From an uncultured Oxalobacter sp. (GTDB lineage: Bacteria > Pseudomonadota > Gammaproteobacteria > Burkholderiales > Burkholderiaceae_D): DNA of 6,691 nucleotides. Positions 1 through 5,324 of this stretch are shown one piece after another. Numbering within the stretch: position 1 is the first letter of the stretch; the number at the start of each line of letters is the position of its first letter. Below the pieces are notes generated by a model. It was not told the origin of the DNA. It did no database searches and saw only the letters and a program-made list of their open reading frames with translations. Where the stretch lies: positions 1-6,691 of the forward strand of contig CAJKQK010000094.1 of NCBI GenBank assembly GCA_905202055.1, given 5' to 3'. Position numbers and translations under genes: made by a program.

Positions 1-791
1 ATGATCGGCTTCGGCATAAACGTTGCGGTCTTGCCGTAAGTATGGGCGACATTCCAGATGATGTATTTCATGTTCTGTGTCCAGTCGGCACGTTCGACCA
101 ATGTCGAGAAACGGGTCCCGATTTCATTCTGGCCTGCCCCTGCCACTTCGTGATGATGGACTTCGACAGGAATGCCCATGCGTTCCATCAGGGTACACAT
201 TTCCGAACGCATGTCCTGAAAACTGTCGATTGGAGGAACTGGGAAATAACCGCCTTTGACTGCCGGACGGTGGCCGGTATTGCCGCCTTCGATCTTGAGG
301 CCGGTCGACCAGGACCCTTCTTCCGAATCGATCTTGAAGAAACAGCCGGACATGTCGTTATTCCAGCGAACGCTGTCGAAAATGAAGAATTCAGGTTCAG
401 GACCGAAATAAGCGACATCGCCCAGTCCGGACGATCTCAGATGCGCTTCCGCCCGTTTCGCGATGGAACGTGGATCCCGGTCATACCCCTTGCCGTCAGA
501 CGGTTCGATCACGTCGCATTGCATGAAAAGGGTCGGGTCTTCCATGAACGGATCCAGGTTGGCTGTGGCAGGATCGGGAACCAGCAACATATCGGATGCC
601 TGAATCCCTTTCCATCCCGCAATAGAAGAACCGTCGAATGCATGCCCTTCCTCAAATTTGTCCAAATCGAAGCTGGACACAGGTACCGTGACATGCATTT
701 CCTTGCCCCTTGTATCGGTAAAACGAAAATCGACAAACTTTATTTCGTTTTCCTCAATCATCTTCAAGACGTCTTCTGCAGTCCTAGACAT
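1..791 (-). CDS. glnA: Glutamine synthetase type I, N-terminal 263 residues (cut by window edge)
   Basis: This enzyme makes glutamine from glutamate, ammonia and ATP in the cytoplasm and is the main entry point of ammonia into metabolism. Reading the minus strand from ATG at 791 gives 263 codons with no stop before the window edge, out of about 470 in the GSI family. Visible family marks are FDGSSIAGW at residues 52-60, which includes the Asp of the subunit-spanning loop, and GPEPEFF at 130-136 with metal ligands E132 and E134. VEVHHHEVAGAGQNEI at 209-224 carries E215 and E223. The fragment ends in FMPKPI (258-263), where the ATP-binding signature begins. These positions match the Salmonella enzyme with an offset of three. 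The start is supported by GGAG at 798-801, six bases upstream, and by the normal N-terminus. The adenylylated Tyr lies outside the window. A dedicated nitrogen-regulated control region lies upstream at 870-1011. Confidence 0.98.
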   Translation of the reverse strand, partial: MSRTAEDVLKMIEENEIKFVDFRFTDTRGKEMHVTVPVSSFDLDKFEEGHAFDGSSIAGWKGIQASDMLLVPDPATANLDPFMEDPTLFMQCDVIEPSDGKGYDRDPRSIAKRAEAHLRSSGLGDVAYFGPEPEFFIFDSVRWNNDMSGCFFKIDSEEGSWSTGLKIEGGNTGHRPAVKGGYFPVPPIDSFQDMRSEMCTLMERMGIPVEVHHHEVAGAGQNEIGTRFSTLVERADWTQNMKYIIWNVAHTYGKTATFMPKPI

Positions 792-797
792 ACATTT

Positions 798-803
798 CTC
801 CTA
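798..803 (-). promoter_or_regulatory. Shine-Dalgarno site of glnA
   Basis: The minus strand reads TAGGAG here, a strong ribosome binding site six to seven bases before the ATG at 791. It decides between that start and an out-of-frame ATG at 795. Confidence 0.75.
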
Positions 804-880
804 AATAATCCTTTTATTGGTCGTTGACTTTACTGTTCTTTTACAAACGTGCGTTCTTTATATGAACCGATACCATTACA

Positions 881-896
881 AGCATATTTCGTGCCA
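881..896 (-). promoter_or_regulatory. Sigma-54 (RpoN) promoter of glnA
   Basis: The minus strand reads TGGCAC-GAAAT-ATGCT. This matches the sigma-54 consensus TGGCAC-N5-TTGCW at all but one position, and the invariant GG and GC are twelve bases apart as required. Counting 12 bases from the GC puts the expected transcript start near 870, giving a leader of about 79 bases before the glnA ATG. Sigma-54 promoters need an ATP-driven activator, and two NtrC-type sites lie upstream. The call rests on motif, spacing and context together. Confidence 0.82.
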
Positions 897-961
897 GCAT
901 CCTCAATACGCGCACAGGCAGGCGAATGCCGAAAACGTTTCAGACTCCATTCTCCGATGAT

Positions 962-978
962 TGCACCATTGCGGTGCA
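962..978 (-). promoter_or_regulatory. NtrC binding site 1 upstream of glnA (perfect dyad)
   Basis: TGCACC-N5-GGTGCA is a perfect inverted repeat identical to the NtrC (NRI) consensus. Its centre at 970 lies about 100 bases upstream of the predicted sigma-54 start near 870, where an enhancer for glnA is expected. Phosphorylated NtrC would bind here under nitrogen limitation and activate the promoter by looping. The function is inferred from motif and position. Confidence 0.85.
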
Positions 979-1007
979 TTATACTGCTTATTGATGCATT
1001 CAATCAG
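978..1007 (-). promoter_or_regulatory. Possible sigma-70 promoter of glnA between the NtrC sites
   Basis: The minus strand has a perfect TATAAT at 983-978. Eighteen bases upstream is a poor -35 match, CTGATT, at 1007-1002. The predicted start is near 971, giving a leader of about 180 bases. The -35 lies inside NtrC site 2 and the -10 touches NtrC site 1, so bound NtrC would block it. Enteric glnA has the same arrangement, with a sigma-70 promoter (glnAp1) repressed by NtrC and a sigma-54 promoter (glnAp2) activated by it. The weak -35 keeps confidence moderate. Confidence 0.45.
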
Positions 1008-1011
1008 TGCA
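995..1011 (-). promoter_or_regulatory. NtrC binding site 2 upstream of glnA (weaker dyad)
   Basis: TGCATT-N5-AGTGCA matches 9 of the 12 fixed consensus positions and keeps both outer TGCA ends. It lies exactly 33 bases, about three helical turns, beyond site 1, so dimers on both sites would sit on the same face of the helix. Its centre is about 133 bases upstream of the predicted sigma-54 start. It ends only five bases from the stop codon of the CinA-like gene. Confidence 0.7.
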
Positions 1012-1016
1012 ACTTG

Positions 1017-1805
1017 TTATTTGTCGCCCAGTTGATACTTCGCACCAATTTCGTCGAGGCCATTCACCAGCATGGAAAACGCCTGATCCAGTTTGTCGGG
1101 CTGCCCTTTCACGCCCAGTTCGACGTAGTTGCTCAGTCTGGTATTTCCCATATGTGGCAGGCTGAAAACCTTGACCGCCGGGAACAGGCTCTCGATTTTT
1201 TCCATCAACGGTGTCATTTTCGCTTCGACTGCACCATATACCACCACCGATTTTTCGGCATATTCCGTCTGGTGGAACAGGGAGTGGTGATATGTATCGA
1301 GTGCCCATTCAATCATGGCTTTGGCCATTTGCGGAAAACCGGGCACGAAATAATGGGTTCCATAGGAAAAGCCCGGAATGCGATTGACCGGATTGGGAAG
1401 GATTTTCGAACCGGTGGGATATTCCCCCATCTGAAGCCGCCTGATATTGTCGGGAGAGTGGTAATCGATATGGTTGGGGTCTTTCGCCGTCTCGGCGATC
1501 CGTTCATAAATCTTTATTTTCGCCTCAGGATGCAATTCAAGCGGTTTGCCGACAGCGATGGAAACACATTGTCTGGTATGGTCGTCCGGCGTGGAACCGA
1601 TGCCGCCACAGCAGAAAACGATATCGGAACTGGCAAAAGACTCTTTCAGAACCGAAACGATCAGCTCCGGATCATCCCCGATATATCTTGCCCAGTCCAG
1701 TTGCAAGCCGCGTTCTTTCAGAATTTGCACCACATTCGGGAAATGCTGGTCGCTTCTTTTTCCCGACATGATTTCATCGCCGATAATGATCAATCCGATT
1801 GCCAT
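1017..1805 (-). CDS. Stand-alone CinA N-terminal / MoaB-Mog-like molybdopterin-binding domain protein
   Basis: A 262-residue cytoplasmic protein of the type usually named competence/damage-inducible protein A. The MoCF (molybdopterin-binding) fold is shown by IGDEIMSGKR at 8-17, which follows the first beta strand, by the nucleotide-binding loop GGIGSTPDDHT at 67-77, and by NPVNRIPG (138-145) with VPGFPQMAKAM (154-164). In full-length CinA proteins this fold is followed by a nicotinamide-nucleotide amidohydrolase domain. That domain is absent here: the C-terminal ~90 residues look like the small alpha/beta region that follows the MoCF core. The related CinA domain has ADP-ribose pyrophosphatase activity in some bacteria, but the reaction of this short form cannot be read from sequence. 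The start ATG at 1805 lacks a clear ribosome binding site but gives the expected N-terminus. No terminator follows, so transcripts may run into glnA. Confidence 0.88.
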   Translation of the reverse strand: MAIGLIIIGDEIMSGKRSDQHFPNVVQILKERGLQLDWARYIGDDPELIVSVLKESFASSDIVFCCGGIGSTPDDHTRQCVSIAVGKPLELHPEAKIKIYERIAETAKDPNHIDYHSPDNIRRLQMGEYPTGSKILPNPVNRIPGFSYGTHYFVPGFPQMAKAMIEWALDTYHHSLFHQTEYAEKSVVVYGAVEAKMTPLMEKIESLFPAVKVFSLPHMGNTRLSNYVELGVKGQPDKLDQAFSMLVNGLDEIGAKYQLGDK

Positions 1806-1859
1806 AATAAGTTATTCAGACTTTTTAATGAAAGATAAGAGACAAATTGATTTTCCATT

Positions 1860-1888
1860 CTGACATAATTTATGCTTGATGGTACTAT
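1860..1888 (+). promoter_or_regulatory. Candidate sigma-70 promoter of the FKBP gene
   Basis: CTGACA (1860-1865, 5 of 6 to consensus) is followed after 17 bases by TACTAT (1883-1888, 4 of 6), in the 132-bp intergenic stretch between two divergent genes. The expected start is near 1895, giving a leader of about 43 bases. An alternative pair in the same stretch, TTGATT with TATGCT at 18 bp, cannot be excluded. I found no convincing promoter for the CinA-like gene in the opposite direction. Confidence 0.4.
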
Positions 1889-1937
1889 CTAACATTAACA
1901 GAGTGTTTTTTAATTGAAAATGATCGTGAGGTAAAAG

Positions 1938-2300
1938 ATGACGACTCTCATTACCCTTCCTTCAGGTCTTCAATATCGGGACGAAGTAATAGGTACAGGA
2001 ACCGAAGCGGGTAAAGGTTCTTCATTCGTAAAAGTCCACTATACCGGCTGGTTGAAAAACCCGGATGGGACGCCGGGCAAAAAGTTCGACTGCAGCCGTG
2101 AGCGCAACAAGCCTTTCACATTTCCCCTTGGCGTTTCCTACGTCATCCCGGGTTGGGATCATGGCGTCAAAGGCATGAAAGTGGGCGGCAGACGGACATT
2201 GTACATACCACCCAGGCTGGCTTACGGCCCTGCCGGTTTGGGCAATGTCATTCCTCCCAATGCCGATCTGATCTTCGACATCGAACTCATATCCGCCTGA
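1938..2300 (+). CDS. Small FKBP-type peptidyl-prolyl cis-trans isomerase
   Basis: This 120-residue protein is a single FKBP12-like domain and should catalyse cis-trans isomerisation of proline peptide bonds during folding. It has no signal peptide or membrane segment, so it acts in the cytoplasm. The FKBP12 active-site residues can be followed through the chain: Y35 in VHYTGWL, F50 and D51, F60, V69-I70 with W73 in SYVIPGWDHGV, Y96 in LAYGPAG, and F113 near the end. The segment VIPPNADLIFDIELI (104-118) is the usual C-terminal strand. It lacks the IF insert of SlyD/FkpB, so it is not the usual ispH neighbour fkpB. C52 replaces the Ser common in FDSSRERN. GAGG at 1928-1931, six bases before ATG, supports the start. 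A terminator follows ten bases after the stop. Confidence 0.96.
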   Translation: MTTLITLPSGLQYRDEVIGTGTEAGKGSSFVKVHYTGWLKNPDGTPGKKFDCSRERNKPFTFPLGVSYVIPGWDHGVKGMKVGGRRTLYIPPRLAYGPAGLGNVIPPNADLIFDIELISA

Positions 2301-2310
2301 TGCCGGCAAT

Positions 2311-2342
2311 AAAAAAAGCAGCTTTCCGGGCTGCTTTTTTTT
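2311..2342. terminator. Bidirectional intrinsic terminator between the FKBP gene and radC
   Basis: GCAGC (2318-2322) pairs with GCTGC (2330-2334) around a seven-base loop. The hairpin is flanked by seven A on the left and eight T on the right, which can extend the stem and give a U-tract in either direction. It lies ten bases after the FKBP stop and about 30 bases after the radC stop, so it fits both convergent genes. Confidence 0.88.
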
Positions 2343-2371
2343 ATTTCTTCACGGCCTGTGCCCTTTTTCGG

Positions 2372-3046
2372 TTACAAAAAACCATATTCGGCAAAAGAGT
2401 AGGTATTCCTGCCCGCGACGATGATGTGATCCAGCACCCGGATGTCGACGAGTCCCAGCGCCTGTTTCAGTGCATGCGTCAGCGTCTTGTCGGCATTGCT
2501 GGGGTCCGCTTTTCCCGAAGGATGATTGTGTGCCAGAATGACGCTGGCCGCATTGTTTGCCAGAGCCACCTTGACGACTTCACGGGGATAAACACTCGTT
2601 TGTGACAAGGTGCCCCGAAACATTTCCCGGCATTCGATCAATTTGTTTTTGATATCGAGATATAAAACGACAAACGACTCATGTGTCAAACGGCTGAAAT
2701 AAAGCTGGAGATAATTCATCACCTTGTCTGAAGAAGACAAGGTCACCCCGTTTTGCAAGTCCTCGGCCAGCAAGCGTCTGGCGAGTTCCACAATCGCCTG
2801 CAACTGGGCGAATTTGGCGGGTCCGATCCCGTTCAGATCCGAAAAATCATTCAGCTGCGCTGAAAACAGTTTGGAAAGCGATCCGAAATGCATCATGATT
2901 TCCCTTCCCAGATCGACGGCGCTCTTGCCACTCGTTCCCGTTCTCAGAAAAATAGCCAGAAGCTCGGCGTCGGAAAGATACTGGGGACCTCCCCTGATCA
3001 ATCGTTCACGGGGTCTGTCATGCGCAGGCCAGTCAGTGATAGCCAT
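2372..3046 (-). CDS. radC: RadC family (JAB/MPN domain) protein
   Basis: A complete 224-residue RadC protein, the normal length. The N-terminal part contains MAITDWPAHDRPRERLIRGG, typical of the family, and a helix-hairpin-helix DNA-binding motif LNGIGPAKFAQLQA at 71-84. The C-terminal JAB/MPN metalloprotease-like domain has E123 in THESFVV and the full HxH-x10-D zinc motif: H173, H175 and D186 in HNHPSGKADPSNAD. The catalytic residues are therefore intact. The family was named for a supposed repair role that later work did not confirm; its cellular reaction is unknown, and some relatives are linked to recombination or competence. The start ATG at 3046 gives the standard N-terminus although its ribosome binding site is weak. 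It shares a divergent 130-bp intergenic region with ispH and converges on the FKBP gene. Confidence 0.97.
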   Translation of the reverse strand: MAITDWPAHDRPRERLIRGGPQYLSDAELLAIFLRTGTSGKSAVDLGREIMMHFGSLSKLFSAQLNDFSDLNGIGPAKFAQLQAIVELARRLLAEDLQNGVTLSSSDKVMNYLQLYFSRLTHESFVVLYLDIKNKLIECREMFRGTLSQTSVYPREVVKVALANNAASVILAHNHPSGKADPSNADKTLTHALKQALGLVDIRVLDHIIVAGRNTYSFAEYGFL

Positions 3047-3121
3047 AATCTTATGTGTTAACCTTGTCGAATGTTGTTTATCGGTTTTTATTGAATTGTG
3101 GAAATTTTATTTCAAACCGGC

Positions 3122-3150
3122 CTGATTAACAAAAAAATTATCTTTATACT
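3122..3150 (+). promoter_or_regulatory. Candidate sigma-70 promoter of ispH
   Basis: TATACT at 3145-3150 (5 of 6) is preceded after 17 bases by CTGATT at 3122-3127, a poor -35 match. The predicted start near 3157 leaves a leader of only about 20 bases, in which no Shine-Dalgarno sequence is visible. The stretch between is A/T-rich. Confidence 0.4.
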
Positions 3151-3176
3151 CTGTCTTTTTTGACGATTACCTGACT

Positions 3177-4097
3177 ATGCAACTGATATTGGCACAACCC
3201 AGAGGTTTTTGCGCAGGTGTCAAACGCGCCATCGAAACGGTGGAACGGGCGCTTGAACTCTTCGGAAAACCCGTCTATGTCCGCCATGAAATCGTTCACA
3301 ATACCCACGTCGTCGATCGCCTGAAAGAGATGGGAGCCATTTTCATCGAGGAACTGGATGAAGTCCCGTCTGGCAGCGTCCTCATCTTTTCCGCACATGG
3401 CGTATCGCAGGCGATCAGAAGAGACGCACAAACCCGCAATCTGAAGCTGTTCGACGCCACTTGCCCACTCGTCACCAAGGTACACGTCGAGGTCGCAAAA
3501 AACCGCAGAAACGGGCGTGAAATCATCGTCATCGGCCATAAGGGACATCCGGAAGTGGAAGGGACGATGGGACAAGCCGACACAGGGATGTATCTGGTCG
3601 ATGGCTACAGTGATATCGAACAATTGAAAGTCGACAATCCCGATGCACTGGCCTACGTTTCCCAGACGACTTTGTCTGTCGACGACACAGCCGAAATCAT
3701 CCATCAACTGAAAACAAGATTCCCGTCCATTGCCGAACCCAAACAGGCCGATATCTGTTACGCAACGACCAATCGCCAGGAAGCGGTCAAACGGTTGGCT
3801 GAAAAAGCGACACTGATCATTGTCGTCGGCAGCCGAAACAGCTCGAATTCGAATCGCCTTCGCGAAATTGCCGAGAAAAACGGGGCGCAGGCTTACATGG
3901 TGGACAATGCCGGCCAGATCGATGTGGCATGGCTTGACGGACACGATTGTGTCGGTATCACTGCGGGCGCGTCAGCACCTGAAATACTCGTTCAGGAAGT
4001 GATTTCCCTATTGCGGCAACATGGGGGGAGTTCAATTATCGAGCAGGAGGGGCTTCAGGAAAATTTGAGCTTTCCTCTTCCCAAAGGCCTCAAATGA
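3177..4097 (+). CDS. ispH: 4-hydroxy-3-methylbut-2-enyl diphosphate reductase (IspH/LytB)
   Basis: IspH is the iron-sulfur enzyme of the last MEP-pathway step. It reduces HMBPP to isopentenyl and dimethylallyl diphosphate in the cytoplasm. The 306-residue protein is close to the usual length. The three cluster-binding cysteines are C12 in AQPRGFCAGVKRAIE, C96 in DATCPLVTKVH and C194 in ADICYATTNRQ. Substrate-pocket residues are also in place: H41 in HEIVHNTHVV, H74 in SAHGVS, and H124 with E126 in GHKGHPEVEG, plus GSRNSSNSNRL (218-228) and TAGASAPE (262-269). All known catalytic features are present. ATG at 3177 gives the canonical start of the protein and is the only good start in the frame, although it has almost no ribosome binding site. 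The gene stands alone, divergent from radC and tail-to-tail with glucokinase, 13 bases apart. Confidence 0.98.
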   Translation: MQLILAQPRGFCAGVKRAIETVERALELFGKPVYVRHEIVHNTHVVDRLKEMGAIFIEELDEVPSGSVLIFSAHGVSQAIRRDAQTRNLKLFDATCPLVTKVHVEVAKNRRNGREIIVIGHKGHPEVEGTMGQADTGMYLVDGYSDIEQLKVDNPDALAYVSQTTLSVDDTAEIIHQLKTRFPSIAEPKQADICYATTNRQEAVKRLAEKATLIIVVGSRNSSNSNRLREIAEKNGAQAYMVDNAGQIDVAWLDGHDCVGITAGASAPEILVQEVISLLRQHGGSSIIEQEGLQENLSFPLPKGLK

Positions 4098-4135
4098 CAA
4101 AGTGGCCTGTTTACGCAACTGAATTGCGTTTGAGG
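4088..4135. repeat. Nested inverted repeat over the ispH and glk 3' ends
   Basis: An outer perfect 7-bp pair, CCTCAAA (4088-4094) with TTTGAGG (4129-4135), encloses an inner 6-bp hairpin, ACGCAA (4113-4118) with TTGCGT (4124-4129) and a five-base loop; the two share base 4129. The structure covers the last codons of both convergent genes. Neither side has a T-run, so it is not a standard intrinsic terminator. It may serve as a weak bidirectional end or as RNA 3'-end protection, or be chance. Confidence 0.3.
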
Positions 4136-5133
4136 TAATTATTCAAAAGCAGTGAGACCCCCCCGAAAGCGGCGTACGTATCCGTGATGACAAAAACCGG
4201 AATTTCGGCCAGATAGCCGGAAAAACGCCCTTTGTCCTCAAAACGTTTCCGGAAACCGGAAACGAGAAAACGCTCGCCCAGTCTCGGAATGATCCCGCCA
4301 CCGATATAAACGCCCCCTTTTGCGCCCAGCGTCAATGCCAGATTGGCCGCCACTGTCCCGAACATCTTGCAAAAGACATCGATTACCTGATCGCATAAAC
4401 CGTTTTTTTCAACCGATGCACGTTCAATGATGTCACGAGCGGACAAAGAACGTCTTTCACCTTCTTTTATTTCCGAGAGAAGTTCATACAGAAATTCAAT
4501 CCCTCTTCCCGAAAGAAAACGTTCTGCAGAGACATGCCTGTATTCCTTTCCGGCGAGTTCAAGGATGTCGATTTCAAGCTCGTCAAAAGGGGAGAAAGTA
4601 ACATGGCCGCCCTCGGCTTCCAGAGGAATCCAGACATCGTGTGCCGGGATCAGCCCCGACACCCCCAAACCGGTTCCGGCACCGATCAGGCCGATGGGCC
4701 TTTCCTTTTTTGCTTTGTTCCCTCCACATTGTCTGGCACAGGCCGGTGGCAATGACGGCAGGGACATGGCCAGTGCCGTGAAATCATTGACCATCAAAAA
4801 AACCTCGAAACCGAATTCAGCCCTGACACTTTCAATTGAAAAAGCCCAGGCTGAATTGGTCATTTTGATCCAGTCACCCTCAATGGGGTTGGCAATGGCG
4901 ACGGCAGCGTACTTCAGTTTTCCCGACCCGGCCGAAACCGCTTTTTCCTGCAACAGGTAATACCGCAAGACATCGGAAAAACCGGCGAAATCCTTGTTGG
5001 GATAAATGGCAGACGCCTCAAAACAGCCTGCCGCCGTTTCTATTGCAAAACGTGCATTCGTTCCGCCGACGTCGCCGACCAGTCGTGGATAGAGTTCCAT
5101 ATTCAGTTCATCCGACAAAATCCGGTTAATCAT
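4111..5133 (-). CDS. glk: Glucokinase (ROK-unrelated Glk type)
   Basis: This cytoplasmic enzyme phosphorylates glucose with ATP to glucose 6-phosphate. The 340-residue protein matches bacterial Glk in length. Phosphate-1 motif VGDVGGTNARF is at 19-29, and the catalytic-base Asp is D117 in MVNDFTALAMSLP. Phosphate-2 loop GAGTGLGVSGL is at 151-161, and sugar-binding EAEGGHVTF (172-180) supplies E174 and H177. The adenosine motif GGVYIGGGI spans 273-281, and the C-terminal DTYAAFGG is typical. It lacks the zinc-binding CxCGxxGC motif of ROK kinases, so it belongs to the Glk family. Two starts are possible. ATG at 5133 directly follows a GAGAGAGA purine run; ATG at 5100 (M12, MELYPRLVGD) would remove an N-terminal extension that is not part of the fold. 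I keep the upstream one with moderate trust. No sugar-uptake gene is nearby. Confidence 0.94.
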   Translation of the reverse strand: MINRILSDELNMELYPRLVGDVGGTNARFAIETAAGCFEASAIYPNKDFAGFSDVLRYYLLQEKAVSAGSGKLKYAAVAIANPIEGDWIKMTNSAWAFSIESVRAEFGFEVFLMVNDFTALAMSLPSLPPACARQCGGNKAKKERPIGLIGAGTGLGVSGLIPAHDVWIPLEAEGGHVTFSPFDELEIDILELAGKEYRHVSAERFLSGRGIEFLYELLSEIKEGERRSLSARDIIERASVEKNGLCDQVIDVFCKMFGTVAANLALTLGAKGGVYIGGGIIPRLGERFLVSGFRKRFEDKGRFSGYLAEIPVFVITDTYAAFGGVSLLLNNYLKRNSVA

Positions 5134-5205
5134 TCTCTCTCAGCCATTATTCCAGCATGCCATGTTCTTCAGCCTTTGAAAACGCCATTGCGTTCAAAAG
5201 CATGT

Positions 5206-5240
5206 GAATTGTCCAACAATTCCGCACATATTTGCGCAAA
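5206..5240. promoter_or_regulatory. Two dyads in the glk-yebC intergenic region, possible operators
   Basis: GAATTGT-CCA-ACAATTC at 5206-5222 is a perfect inverted repeat with 7-bp arms, and TTTGCGCAAA at 5231-5240 is a perfect 10-bp palindrome. Their centres are about 21.5 bases apart, two turns of the helix. They lie 73 bases before the glk start and 85 before the yebC start, where a regulator could act on either gene. No regulator is identified. An imperfect hairpin (5175-5198) lies on the glk side. Confidence 0.3.
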
Positions 5241-5257
5241 CAGATGAATAACACGAT

Positions 5258-5285
5258 TTTTCAGCCTCTTACAGTATGATAAAAT
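5258..5285 (+). promoter_or_regulatory. Candidate sigma-70 promoter of yebC-purD
   Basis: TAAAAT at 5280-5285 (5 of 6) is preceded after 16 bases by TTTTCA at 5258-5263 (4 of 6). An overlapping TATGAT at 5275-5280 is an alternative -10. The expected start near 5292 leaves a leader of about 33 bases before the yebC ATG. The assignment is tentative. Confidence 0.35.
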
Positions 5286-5324
5286 TCAGCGTCGAATTAG
5301 CTAACTTTTCACAGAAAGAAAAAG

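Noticed and set aside
42..827. A 261-codon open frame on the plus strand
   Set aside because: It is the antisense of glnA, which matches glutamine synthetase along its whole length.
849..1838. A 329-codon open frame on the plus strand
   Set aside because: It lies opposite the clearly conserved CinA-like gene and across the glnA control region; its translation shows no recognisable family and is rich in His, Phe and Arg, as expected of an antisense frame.
3144..3944. A 266-codon open frame on the minus strand
   Set aside because: It is antisense to ispH, which carries all cluster and substrate residues.
4427..4960. A 177-codon open frame on the plus strand
   Set aside because: It is antisense to glucokinase, whose motifs are complete; the frame has no recognisable domain or good start site.
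5175..5198. A hairpin upstream of glk as a terminator or riboswitch
   Set aside because: The stem (AACGC with GCGTT, then TTTG with CAAA after a two-base bulge) is short and imperfect, has no T-run, and shows no known riboswitch core.
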